Source: Actinomycetota bacterium
GTDB lineage: Bacteria > Actinomycetota > Actinomycetes > Mycobacteriales > Micromonosporaceae
Reading direction: 5' to 3'
Assembly (NCBI GenBank): GCA_005885555.1
Contig: VAWN01000028.1
Coordinates: 38,519-102,518 of the forward strand
DNA: 64,000 nt
In this document: positions 34,232-42,304 of the stretch, piece by piece
How positions within the stretch are numbered: the stretch's first letter is position 1
How the letters are laid out: each line of letters begins with the position of its first letter
The notes under the pieces: model-generated
What the model was told of the DNA's origin: nothing
The model's input: the letters and a program-made list of their open reading frames with translations, nothing else
The model's database searches: none
Program-made: the position numbers and the translations under genes

Positions 34232-35194
34232 CTAGCGCAGCCGAAGCGCGCTTCCGATCAGCAGGAGCGCGGCGGCGACGAGCACCGCCACCCAGACCGC
34301 CACCGTCAGCCAGCCACCGCCGGATCCGCGGTCGGGTGGCGCGTCCGCCGCGGGGATCACGACATCCGTCGCCATCGCCACCTGCGGGAGATCGACCCGC
34401 ACGGACGCCCGCGCCGGCAGTTGCGCCGGCGCCGGGAAGGTGACCAGGTACCGGTCCCGCAGCGTCGTCGCCACCTGGTCGAACGCCGGTACCGTGGCGG
34501 CGCCGGCCGGCGCCAGGAACCCGCCGGTCGGACGGGTGGCGTCCGTCCAGTACCGGGTGGCGGCCGCCGTGCTCACCACGACCAGCAGGACGTGTTCGCG
34601 GGCCAGGCGCGCGGCGAGGTCGCCGCTGGCCACGTCGCCCGCGTCGGCGGCGCCGGTGTACAGGATCACCACGCGCGGGGCCGCGGGCGTGGCGGCCAGC
34701 TCCCGTACCGCCAGCGCCAGCGCGTCCGACGTGTCGCGGGCACCGTGCGGCTGCACGCCGCTCAGCGCCCGGACGATGTCCACCGGCCCGTCCGGCGACC
34801 TGGCCAGCACGGCGGGCGGGGTCGTGTCGGCCACGACGGCGGTACGGGCTCCGGCCGGCGCGTCGAGCACGAAGCGGGCCGCGCCGCTGAGCCAGGACGC
34901 CAACCCGGCGCCGCCGGCCTGCGACACGTCCACGACGACGGACGCGGCGAGCTGGTCGGACATCACCGGCACGAACATCGCCGGCTGGCGCGTGCCGGCC
35001 ACGTCCACCGAGACGGCCTCGGGCGGCAACGGCCGGGTACCCCCGGCGATGTCGACGACCAGCGAAACCTGCCGGTCGGCCACGGGCAGGACGGTGACGC
35101 CGGGCAGCGGCACCGTGGTCGGCCCGGCGGGCACGAGCGCGAGCAGCACCCCGAGGGCGCGCAGCCTAGGACGGGACCGCGTAGACGATGACAT
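34232..35194 (-). CDS. Membrane-anchored VWA-like domain protein
   Basis: A 320-residue protein with a signal sequence (about 10-28), a von Willebrand A-like core, and a C-terminal transmembrane helix (WLTVAVWVAVLVAAALLLIG) followed by a short basic tail. The MIDAS-like strand reads AASVVVDVSQAGGAGLASWL, where DxSxG is only partly kept (DVSQA), so metal binding is doubtful. PRVVILYTGAADAG is a second Rossmann strand. Its start lies within the sortase gene, overlapping by 29 bases, which ties it to the sortase and the helical-repeat protein. It has no LPXTG motif. A surface adhesion or scaffold role is possible. Confidence 0.65.
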   Translation of the reverse strand: MSSSTRSRPRLRALGVLLALVPAGPTTVPLPGVTVLPVADRQVSLVVDIAGGTRPLPPEAVSVDVAGTRQPAMFVPVMSDQLAASVVVDVSQAGGAGLASWLSGAARFVLDAPAGARTAVVADTTPPAVLARSPDGPVDIVRALSGVQPHGARDTSDALALAVRELAATPAAPRVVILYTGAADAGDVASGDLAARLAREHVLLVVVSTAAATRYWTDATRPTGGFLAPAGAATVPAFDQVATTLRDRYLVTFPAPAQLPARASVRVDLPQVAMATDVVIPAADAPPDRGSGGGWLTVAVWVAVLVAAALLLIGSALRLR

Positions 35195-35774
35195 TGTCCC
35201 GGTAGCTTCCGGCGCGGTGGTCGAAGGTGCCCCCGCAGGTCACCAGCTGCAGCGACGGTTGCAGGGTCGGCGAGTACACCAGGTCGGTGGGGAAGCTCGT
35301 CTTCGGCACCTTGACGACGCGGACGACCCGGAAGCTGCCGGTCGTACCGTCCACGCGGTCGACGTACACGACGGCGCCCGGCGACAGCTCCTCCACCCGG
35401 AAGAAGACCCCCGGGCCGCGGACCGAGTCGACGTGCCCGAGCAGTACCGCCGGCCCGGGCTGTCCCGGCCGGGGACCCTGGGCGTACCAGCCGGCGACGT
35501 TCGGGCTGTCCGGTACCGCGACGGTGCCGTCCGGCCGCCGGCCCAGCCGCTGCAGCGCGGTGTCCACCTGTACCGCGGGGATCCGCAGCCGGGCAGGTTC
35601 GGCGACCAGGTCGAAGGTGCGCACCGAGCGGAACCCGTCGACCGGCGCCGCGCCGCCTGGCGGGGCGGGTACCGTGACCGCGCGATGCGCCGGCCGGGCC
35701 GCCGCCGAGCCCGCGGGTACGGTCGCCACCAGCACCGCGAGCGTGGCGAGCAGTACCCGACCGGCAACGGCCAT
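35166..35774 (-). CDS. Class F sortase
   Basis: A 202-residue exported sortase-like transpeptidase. Signal segment about 1-25. Catalytic residues: His in AVLLGHVDSVRGPG, Cys in LQLVTCGGTF, and Arg in GSYRDNVIVYAVP. RLRIPAVQVDTALQRLG is the usual class E/F entry strand. Class F sortases in actinomycetes are poorly characterised and are often encoded beside their presumed substrates, but neither neighbour has an obvious LPXTG-type signal. It starts three bases after the upstream gene stop, so the trio is one operon. Confidence 0.85.
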   Translation of the reverse strand: MAVAGRVLLATLAVLVATVPAGSAAARPAHRAVTVPAPPGGAAPVDGFRSVRTFDLVAEPARLRIPAVQVDTALQRLGRRPDGTVAVPDSPNVAGWYAQGPRPGQPGPAVLLGHVDSVRGPGVFFRVEELSPGAVVYVDRVDGTTGSFRVVRVVKVPKTSFPTDLVYSPTLQPSLQLVTCGGTFDHRAGSYRDNVIVYAVPS

Positions 35775-35777
35775 GCG

Positions 35778-37067
35778 TCAGCGTTCCCCGACCACGCCGG
35801 CCATGCCACCGAGCCCGGTCTGCGGGCTACCGGAGGGCAGCCGGGCGGCGACGGTGGCGCCGAACGCGTCGGCGAACTGGCCGGCGACGTCGAACATCTG
35901 CGCATAGGTCTGGTGCGCCATGTCATGGGCCTGCTGGTACTGCTTTGCGGCGTACGCGTCGGTCTGGTGCAGCAGCATCTGATCATGCGCCAGCAGCGCC
36001 TTGGCCAGGCCCGTCGCGTCCAGCCGCCGCTCGGTGGCGGTCTGCAGGAAGGTGGCGAACCGGTTCTCGAAGATGCCGAGCTTCGCGACGGCGGCGTCGC
36101 GGCCCTCGCCGTTGCGGGACAGCACGGCCGCGGTGTACGCCATGATCTGATCGATGTGGTCGGCCCACAGGGACTGGAAGCTCGCCGCGGCGGCCGGCCC
36201 GAACAGGCTGGCGACCGCGCCGGCCAGGTCGCGGGTGTTGCCGTTCACCGCATCCGCCGCCGCGGTGAAGTCGGGGCCGTTGACCACGCCGGCGCGGGTC
36301 GCGTCGACGATCAGCACGACGTGCTCGGCGAGCAGCCGGCCCAGCTCGGAATGCAGCCGCCAGACCGGGGCGTCCAGCGCGGCCGCCTGGCCCGGCGGCA
36401 CCAGCGCGGCCGCGATGTCCCGGCCCATCGCGTACGTGTGCGCGTACCCCTCCCGGGAGATCCGGTCCGCGGTCGCGTAGTCGTGGCCTGCGTACGCGTC
36501 GGCCTGCTGCAGCAGGTGGTTGACATGCATCAGTACCGCGGCCTGCGCCACGTCGCGGTTCAGCCGGCCCTGCGAGGCGTCGGCGAAGAAGCCGGCCAGG
36601 TCGCGTTCGAAGCCGACCAGGGTCACCCGGGCACCGGAGCGCACGCCCTCGTCGGCGCCGGCCAGCCCGCTGGCGTAGGTGAACAGCGCGGTGACATGCA
36701 GCTGCCACAACGACTTGAACCGGTCGGCCGCCGCGGGCCCGAAGTTCGACGAGATCAGGTCGGTCATCGCGTCGGTGTTCTGACCCAGCGCGGCGTTGGC
36801 CGTCTGGGCGAAGTCCTGCTCGCCCCGGATCCGGCCGCGCATCAGGTCAGCCGCCAGTACCGAGTGCTCGCCGAGCAACGATTCCAGCCGCAGCGCCAGA
36901 TCGGGCGGCGGGAGCGGGGCGGCCACTGCGTTTCCGGCAGCCACTGCGTTTCCGGCCGGCGGGAGCCGGACCGCGGAGCCGGGCGCCTGCACCGGTCTCG
37001 CGGCCACCGATGATCCGGCGACGAGGAGGACCATTCCGGCCACGCACAAGCCCGTCCACGTTTTCAT
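35778..37067 (-). CDS. Secreted two-repeat helical protein
   Basis: A 429-residue exported protein (signal peptide about 1-23). Two helical repeats of about 165 residues follow, each with the order E-H (LLGEHSVLAADL / LLAEHVVLIVDA), D-F-x-x-A-A/T (EQDFAQTANAAL / GPDFTAAADAVN), FGPAAADRFKSLWQLHV / FGPAAAASFQSLWADHI and a late Y-x-x-A-H-x-x-x-Y-x-x-M block. The regularly placed His and Glu residues could bind metal. Similar repeats occur in firmicute secreted proteins sometimes annotated with copper amine oxidase-like domains, but the function is unknown. It heads an operon with the class F sortase. A short tandem repeat (NAVAAGNAVAA) sits before the first repeat. Confidence 0.7.
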   Translation of the reverse strand: MKTWTGLCVAGMVLLVAGSSVAARPVQAPGSAVRLPPAGNAVAAGNAVAAPLPPPDLALRLESLLGEHSVLAADLMRGRIRGEQDFAQTANAALGQNTDAMTDLISSNFGPAAADRFKSLWQLHVTALFTYASGLAGADEGVRSGARVTLVGFERDLAGFFADASQGRLNRDVAQAAVLMHVNHLLQQADAYAGHDYATADRISREGYAHTYAMGRDIAAALVPPGQAAALDAPVWRLHSELGRLLAEHVVLIVDATRAGVVNGPDFTAAADAVNGNTRDLAGAVASLFGPAAAASFQSLWADHIDQIMAYTAAVLSRNGEGRDAAVAKLGIFENRFATFLQTATERRLDATGLAKALLAHDQMLLHQTDAYAAKQYQQAHDMAHQTYAQMFDVAGQFADAFGATVAARLPSGSPQTGLGGMAGVVGER

Positions 37068-37220
37068 CGCGCCACCAGTACCTGGTTGTCGACGTGTCCA
37101 CAGGGACTCTACGCCGGGGGCCGGAGGCCCTGCTACGGTCGGCCGCATAGTCCGAAGGGCGCGATGCCGGGTCCGTCACGGGCTGGCCCCGCGTCGCCCC
37201 TGAGATCAGGGAGCGTGCAC

Positions 37221-38762
37221 ATGGGCATGTCACAGCTCAGGATGGGCAGGGTACGCGCGGCGGTGTGCGGGGTGATCCTCGTGGTCGGCGGGATCTCGGT
37301 ACCCTCGCTCGCCGGCTCCGCCACCGCGGCACCACCCATGGCGGCAGACGGTGGCCGGGACGGTCGCCAGCACGACGTGATCGCCAACCTGTTCGAGTGG
37401 AACTGGCCCTCGGTGGCCGACGAGTGCGTGCACGCGCTCGGCCCCGCCGGGTACGGCGGCGTGCAGGTCGCCCCGCCGCAGGACTCCCTGATGCGCACCC
37501 AGGCCGTGGACCCGCCGGTGCTGCATCCGTGGTGGGAGGTGTACCAGCCGGTGGACTACCAGCTGACCAGCCGGATGGGTACCGAGGCGCAGTTCCGCGC
37601 CATGGTCGCCACCTGCCGCGCCGCCGGCGTGAAGGTGTACGTCGACGCCGTCATCAACCACATGACCGGCCAGGGCGAGGTGTCCTACGGCGGCGTGCAC
37701 TACACGCACTTCGCCTACCCGGACTACGGGGTCGCCGACTTCCACCACGCACCCGCCGACTGCCCGACCGCCGGCGGGATCGACGACTTCAACAACTTCC
37801 TGCAGGTGACCAAGTGCGAGCTGCTCGGCCTCGCCGACCTGCGGACCGAGTCCGACCACGTCCGCGCGACCATCGCCGGGTACCTCAACAAGCTCATCGA
37901 CATGGGCGTGTCCGGCTTCCGGGTCGACGCGGCAAAGCACATCGGCGAGGTCGACCTCGCGGGCCTGGAGGCGTTGCTGCACCGTACCCTCGACGGCACC
38001 CGCCCGTTCCTCGCCCTGGAGGTGTTCCCGGGTGGGCCGGGCAAGCTGGCGCCGGCCGCGTTCGAGGGCGTCGGCAGCCTGCTGGGGTTCGACTTCGCGT
38101 ACCAGGTGCACGACGCGTTCAAGAGCTATCCGCCCAATGCCACCGGCAACATCACCGACCTCGCGGTCTTCGGTGAGGCGGCCGGGCTGCTGCCGGCCGA
38201 CCGCACGCTGGTGTTCGTCGAGAACCACGACACCGAGCGCAACGGTTCCACGCTGAGCTACAAGGACGGCGCGACCAACATCCTCGCGACCGAGTTCATG
38301 CTCGCCCGCGGGTACGGCCGGCCGCAGGTGTACTCCAGCTTCACGTTCACCGGCAACGACGACTCGCCGCCCAGCGACGCGGGCGGGTTCATCACCAACA
38401 CCGTGTGCGGTGCGGCGTGGACCTGCCTGGACCGGGTCACCGGTGTGGCGAACATGGTCGGCTGGCACAACACCGTCGGTGGCGCACAGCTGGCCAACTG
38501 GTTCGACGACGGGGTCAACCTGATCGCGTTCAGCCGGGGCAACCGGGGCTGGATCGCGCTGAACAACCACGCCGACGCGCAGACCGTGACCGTGCAGACG
38601 GGGCTGCGGCGCGGTACCTACTGCGACGTCATCCACGGCACCGTCCACAATGGAGCGTGCTCGGGGCCGACGGTGGTTGTTGACGCACATGGCCGGGCGA
38701 CCGTCACGGTACCCGGTAAGGACGCGGTCGCCATCGACGTCGACAGCCTGGTTAGGGGGTAG
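37221..38762 (+). CDS. Secreted alpha-amylase (GH13)
   Basis: A 513-residue exported endo-amylase that cleaves alpha-1,4-glucan. After the signal peptide (about 1-36) the four GH13 regions are all present: DAVINHM (I), GFRVDAAKHIG with the nucleophile Asp (II), FLALEVFPGG with the acid/base Glu (III) and FVENHDTER (IV). The start VIANLFEWNWPSVADECVHA and the C-terminal beta domain ending DAVAIDVDSLVRG are those of Streptomyces-type amylases. AGGGAG precedes ATG 37221 by seven bases. No starch-binding domain follows. Confidence 0.9.
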   Translation: MGMSQLRMGRVRAAVCGVILVVGGISVPSLAGSATAAPPMAADGGRDGRQHDVIANLFEWNWPSVADECVHALGPAGYGGVQVAPPQDSLMRTQAVDPPVLHPWWEVYQPVDYQLTSRMGTEAQFRAMVATCRAAGVKVYVDAVINHMTGQGEVSYGGVHYTHFAYPDYGVADFHHAPADCPTAGGIDDFNNFLQVTKCELLGLADLRTESDHVRATIAGYLNKLIDMGVSGFRVDAAKHIGEVDLAGLEALLHRTLDGTRPFLALEVFPGGPGKLAPAAFEGVGSLLGFDFAYQVHDAFKSYPPNATGNITDLAVFGEAAGLLPADRTLVFVENHDTERNGSTLSYKDGATNILATEFMLARGYGRPQVYSSFTFTGNDDSPPSDAGGFITNTVCGAAWTCLDRVTGVANMVGWHNTVGGAQLANWFDDGVNLIAFSRGNRGWIALNNHADAQTVTVQTGLRRGTYCDVIHGTVHNGACSGPTVVVDAHGRATVTVPGKDAVAIDVDSLVRG

Positions 38763-38765
38763 CCG

Positions 38766-39113
38766 TCACGCCAGTGTCGCCGCGAGCCGGGCGATCGCGG
38801 TGGTGAATGCGTGGGCCGGCGGGGTGCCGTACCCGATGACGAGGGCGGGCGCCCCGTCCGGCTCACGCGGACCGAAGCTGCGCAGGCCCTGCAGCGCGAG
38901 CCCGCGCTGGGCCGCGCGGGCCACCGTGTCGTCCTCGTCGTACCCGGCCGGCAGCTCCAGTACCGCGTGCATGCCGGCCGCGAGCCCGCGTACCCGCACG
39001 TGCGGCGCCCGGTCCCGCAGCAGCGCGACGAGCCGGTCGCGCCGCCGCCGGTACCGCAGCCGGCAGTGCCGCACGTGCCGGTCGTACCCGCCGGCAGAGG
39101 GCCAATCCGCGCC
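38766..39113 (-). pseudogene. C-terminal remnant of a MocR/PdxR-type PLP-dependent regulator
   Basis: The minus frame reads GGYDRHVRHCRLRYRRRRDR, ELPAGYDEDDTVARAAQRGL and ALVIGYGTPPAHAFTTAIAR before its stop, which is the terminal fifth of a GntR-aminotransferase (MocR) regulator. The DNA-binding domain and most of the aminotransferase domain are missing; the frame meets the divergent AhpD-like gene at about 39113. MocR regulators commonly sit opposite such genes, so this appears to be what is left after a deletion of the regulator's front. Confidence 0.7.
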
Positions 39114-39125
39114 TAGGGTTGATTC

Positions 39126-39605
39126 ATGACGACCACCGAAGGCACCGTCCGGCTCGACTTCGACGCGCACGCCGCCACCTTCGCCAAGGCGATGGCGCAC
39201 CTCGACCACGCCGCCACGAAGGAACTGGACCGGGTGGAGTTCGACCACCGGCTGCGCGAGCTGGTCCGCATCCGGGCGTCACAGCTCAACGGCTGCGCGT
39301 ACTGCATCGACATGCACACCAAGGATGCCCGCGCGGTCGGCGAGACCGAGCAACGCATCTACGCGCTGCCGGCCTGGCGGGAGACGCCGTTCTTCACCGG
39401 TCGGGAACGGGCGGCGCTCGCGTTCACCGAGGCGGTCACGCTGATGGCCGGCGACCACGTGCCCGACGCGGCATACGACGCGGTCGCCGGGGAGTTCAGC
39501 CCCGACGAGGTCGCCGCACTGGTCGGCCTGATCGTGGTCATCAACGCGTGGAACGCCATCGGCGTGAGCACCCGCACCTGGGTACCCGGCTCCTACCAGC
39601 CCTGA
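39126..39605 (+). CDS. Carboxymuconolactone decarboxylase/AhpD-like protein
   Basis: A 159-residue all-helical protein with the AhpD-type redox motif LNGCAYCIDMHTKDAR (C-x2-C-x3-H) preceded by a conserved Glu in LRELVRIRASQ. Such proteins act as peroxidase partners or unknown thiol-dependent enzymes, likely as trimers in the cytosol. Downstream WNAIGVSTRTW matches the family C-terminus. The divergent regulator at 38766-39113 is truncated, so control of this gene may be lost or constitutive. Start ATG 39126 is close to the breakpoint of that remnant. Confidence 0.9.
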   Translation: MTTTEGTVRLDFDAHAATFAKAMAHLDHAATKELDRVEFDHRLRELVRIRASQLNGCAYCIDMHTKDARAVGETEQRIYALPAWRETPFFTGRERAALAFTEAVTLMAGDHVPDAAYDAVAGEFSPDEVAALVGLIVVINAWNAIGVSTRTWVPGSYQP

Positions 39606-39684
39606 CGCCGACCGGTGCGGTGGCTCAGGGACCACCGCACACCGCGGCCTGGGTCGACGACCTGTCGGCGCGGTTTACTGAACC

Positions 39685-40929
39685 ATGGCCGTGACGCTTG
39701 CCGTGCTGGGTACCGGTTCCCGGGGCGTGACGTTCGCCGGGTTCGCCGAGCGGTACCCGGACCGGGCGCGCGTGGTGGCCGTGGCCGATCCCCGGACCGG
39801 GCGCCGCGACATGCTGGCCGACCGGCTCGGGGTCGCGCCCGACCGCAGGTTCGCCGACTGGCGCGAGCTGGCGGCCGGGGAACGGCTCGCCGATGCGGTG
39901 GTGGTCACCACGCCCGACCGCGAGCACGTCGAACCCGCGTGCCGGTTGGCCCGCCTGGGATACCACATCCTGCTGGAGAAGCCGATCGCGCCGACCCGGG
40001 CCGGCTGTGTCGAGGTGATCGACGCGGTGGACCGGGCCGGGGTGATCCTCGCGGTCTGCCATGTGCTGCGGTACACGGCCTACACCGACGTGGTGAAGCG
40101 GACCGTCGACGAGGGTCGGCTGGGCCGGCTGGTCGGTGTCGACCAGGTGGAGCCGGTGGGCTGGTGGCACTTCGCCCATTCATACGTGCGCGGCAACTGG
40201 CGCCGGGCGGACCGGTCGGGACCCAGCGTGCTCACCAAGTGCTGCCACGACTTCGACTGGCTGCGGTACATCGTGGGCCGGCCCGCGGTCTGCGTGTCGA
40301 GCACCGGCGGGCTGCACCACTTCACGGCGGCGAACCGGCCGGCGGGGGCCGCCGACCGTTGCCTGGACTGCGCGGTGGAGGCGGACTGCCCGTACTCGGC
40401 CGTCCGGCAGTACCTGGGGTACCTCGGCGACGCCGGGCGGGAACGGTGGCCGCTGTCGGTGGTCACGACCGACCTGACCGAGCGCGGCGTACGGCAGGCG
40501 TTGCGGGAGGGACCGTACGGCCGCTGCGTCTACGCCTGCGACAACGACGTGGCCGACCATCAGGTGGTGACGATCGAGTTCGCGGGTGGCGTGACCGCCA
40601 CGTTGACGATGAGCGCGTTCACGCCGTTCGCCCGGCGCCGTACCCGCATCATGGGTACCCACGGCTGCCTCGACGGTGACGGCGCGACGCTGACCCTGAC
40701 CGACTTCCGCACCGGCCGCGTCGAGTCGCTCGACCCGGCCGGCGGGGCGGATGCCGGTGGCGGCCACGACGGCGGGGACTTCGGTGTCATCGGCGCGTTC
40801 GTCGACGCGGTCGCGACCGGCGACGCGTCGCTGATCCGCTCCGGGCCGCACGAGTCGCTGGAGAGCCATCTGATGGCCTTCGCCGCCGAGCAGAGCCGGG
40901 CGACCGGTGCCGCGGTGCGGCTACGGTGA
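39685..40929 (+). CDS. Gfo/Idh/MocA family oxidoreductase with Cys-rich insert
   Basis: A 414-residue NAD(P)-dependent sugar or cyclitol dehydrogenase-like enzyme. N-terminal Rossmann motif LAVLGTGSRGVTFAGFAERY, EKP motif (ILLEKPIAPTRAG), and the C-terminal half with VRGNWRRADRSGPSVLTKCC HDFD. A cysteine-rich insert (CLDCAVEADCPYS and later RCVYACDND) is typical of one subgroup and may bind zinc. The substrate is unknown; no transporter or sugar kinase is adjacent. The gene is separated from its neighbours by short gaps and may stand alone. Confidence 0.85.
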   Translation: MAVTLAVLGTGSRGVTFAGFAERYPDRARVVAVADPRTGRRDMLADRLGVAPDRRFADWRELAAGERLADAVVVTTPDREHVEPACRLARLGYHILLEKPIAPTRAGCVEVIDAVDRAGVILAVCHVLRYTAYTDVVKRTVDEGRLGRLVGVDQVEPVGWWHFAHSYVRGNWRRADRSGPSVLTKCCHDFDWLRYIVGRPAVCVSSTGGLHHFTAANRPAGAADRCLDCAVEADCPYSAVRQYLGYLGDAGRERWPLSVVTTDLTERGVRQALREGPYGRCVYACDNDVADHQVVTIEFAGGVTATLTMSAFTPFARRRTRIMGTHGCLDGDGATLTLTDFRTGRVESLDPAGGADAGGGHDGGDFGVIGAFVDAVATGDASLIRSGPHESLESHLMAFAAEQSRATGAAVRLR

Positions 40930-40978
40930 CGGAGCTACCGCGGGACGGGTACGAGCAGATCGGCTTCCGGCCCGGAAG

Positions 40979-41425
40979 CTACCCGGCGCCGGTGGGCTGG
41001 TCGCGCATGGCCCGGATGACGGCGACGATGTCCTGGTGGTTCAGGTACGCGACGATCCGCCAGCGCCCGTCCTCCTGGCGCAGCAGGTAGTCCGCGGACA
41101 GGGTCAGCGTGCGGTCCGCCGGGGCGTCCGGACCGAACCGCACGCGCCATGTCGTGTGGGCCAGCGTGTGCATGTCGTCGAGTACCGTCTCGGACAGCTC
41201 CGTCAGCGCCGTACCGGTGGCGCCGATCGACCCGAAGAGCCGCTCGCGACCCGGCAGCGCGCTGGTGAACACCTCCCGGGTCACCGGCCCGACGCTCGTC
41301 GGGCTGAGGTTGAGGAACACGTCGCCGAACATCGCGCCCAGCGCGGCGACGTCGAGTGCCTGGCTGGCCCGCGCGAACCCGTCGAAGAACGCGCGCACGC
41401 TGTCCCGTACCGGCTGGTGTGACAC
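40979..41425 (-). CDS. SnoaL-like/DUF4440 family protein
   Basis: A 148-residue NTF2-fold protein. Motifs: an N-terminal helix pair (VRAFFDGFARASQALDVAAL GAMFG), a central beta-sheet and the terminal strand QEDGRWRIVAYLNHQD typical of DUF4440/SnoaL-like members. Start GTG. Function unknown; such proteins may be ketosteroid isomerase-like or binding proteins. It is separated from the ArsR gene by two gene remnants, so it may once have been the last gene of the ArsR-SRPBCC set. Confidence 0.75.
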   Translation of the reverse strand: MSHQPVRDSVRAFFDGFARASQALDVAALGAMFGDVFLNLSPTSVGPVTREVFTSALPGRERLFGSIGATGTALTELSETVLDDMHTLAHTTWRVRFGPDAPADRTLTLSADYLLRQEDGRWRIVAYLNHQDIVAVIRAMRDQPTGAG

Positions 41426-41466
41426 GGCCGTGCTCCTTCCGTGACGACGGATCGGTCACCGTTGGT

Positions 41467-41547
41467 CATCGCCTCCCGCTCCGCCGGCGTCATGTCGAGG
41501 TGGAACGTCGGCCGGGGGTTGTCGGTCCTTACGAAGAAGTACCCGGC
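41467..41547 (-). pseudogene. YciI-like N-terminal remnant
   Basis: The frame reads GYFFVRTDNPRPTFHLDMTP followed by AEREAM, the opening block of YCII-related proteins (…VRxxxPRPTFxxDMTxxER…), and then loses similarity. No complete gene remains. Confidence 0.45.
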
Positions 41548-41549
41548 GC

Positions 41550-41666
41550 CTGTTTCCCTTCGGCGGCCGCGACATGGTGCGCGCGAACGTGTCGAAGGTG
41601 TGGGCGAGGTCGCTGCGTACCACGGTGGCCTGCCGGACCGGCGCGCGGCGCAACACCAGTGCCCAC
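41550..41666 (-). pseudogene. 5' remnant of an SRPBCC/AHSA1-type gene
   Basis: An ATG at 41666 overlaps the 3' end of the ArsR region and opens MWALVLRRAPVRQATVVRSD LAHTFDTFARTM, the first strand of SRPBCC (AHSA1-like) proteins that usually follow such ArsR regulators. The frame continues only as non-homologous sequence into the YciI-like remnant, so most of the gene is deleted. Confidence 0.5.
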
Positions 41667-41681
41667 ATCTCCGCCGGCCGG

Positions 41682-42191
41682 TCATCCGGCGGCTTCCCGT
41701 TCGTCGTCAACGATTCCACGCTCCGCCTCGACGAGCTGCCGGGCGGCGTCCAGCGATGCGGCCCACAGGTGGTCCAGCAGCTGCCGGAGCCCGGCCAGGC
41801 CCTCCGGCCGGGCACGGTACAGCCGGCGGGTGCCGTCGCGCCGCTCGGTCAGCAACCCGGCGTTCTTCAGCACGGTCAGGTGCTGGCTGACCGCGGTACG
41901 GGTCACCTCGAACGCCGCGGCGATCTGGCCGGCCGGCAGCTCCTGGTGTGCGACGAGACGCAGGATGGCGCGCCGGCGCGGCTCGGCGAGGGCCCGCAGC
42001 GCCTCGTCGGTGGCCGGGTCGGTGCCGCCGTCCCACGCCCCGCCCGGGGCGGGCGGCCGGCTCGATCCGCCCGGGGCGGGCAGCTGGCTCGATCCGCCCG
42101 GGGCGGGCGGCCTGCTCAGGCCCACGGCCCGACCGGGTTCCCGCCGGCCTCGGCCGGGGTGCTGGTCGACGAACGCGACCGGTCGTCCCAT
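41682..42191 (-). CDS. ArsR-family regulator with tandem-repeat N-terminal extension
   Basis: A 169-residue winged-helix regulator: LRALAEPRRRAILRLVAHQE, GQIAAAFEVTRTAVSQHLTV LKNAGLLTERRDGTRRLYRA, as in ArsR proteins paired with SRPBCC genes. No metal-site Cys is present. The first 50 residues are a low-complexity extension encoded by three 27-bp repeats (PPAPGGS units), which is not part of the family and could mean that the true start is further downstream. The partner SRPBCC gene directly downstream is a remnant, so the regulator may have lost its target or act elsewhere. Confidence 0.8.
   Translation of the reverse strand: MGRPVAFVDQHPGRGRREPGRAVGLSRPPAPGGSSQLPAPGGSSRPPAPGGAWDGGTDPATDEALRALAEPRRRAILRLVAHQELPAGQIAAAFEVTRTAVSQHLTVLKNAGLLTERRDGTRRLYRARPEGLAGLRQLLDHLWAASLDAARQLVEAERGIVDDEREAAG
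42041..42121. repeat. Three 27-bp tandem repeats within the ArsR gene
   Basis: The unit beginning CGCCCGGGGCGGGCGGCCGG (27 bp, CTCGATC at its end) occurs three times at 42041, 42068 and 42095 with few substitutions. Each unit encodes nine residues of the ArsR N-terminal extension, so copy-number changes would stay in frame. Confidence 0.8.
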
Positions 42192-42206
42192 GGTGTCTCT
42201 ACCTTT

Positions 42207-42230
42207 CGTTAGTGGTGACGAACGTTAGTG
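42207..42230. promoter_or_regulatory. Direct repeats upstream of the ArsR gene, putative operator
   Basis: CGTTAGTG occurs at 42207-42214 and again at 42223-42230, 16 bp apart (CACTAACG on the ArsR coding strand), beginning 16 bases before the ArsR ATG. The spacing and position fit an autoregulatory site shared with the divergent GH15 gene. Confidence 0.45.
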
Positions 42231-42304
42231 AAGACTGACGATGATGTCAACGGCCACGACTGGAAACCCTGGTGTAAGGAGCGCCGAGCGACGACGATCG
42301 GGGT

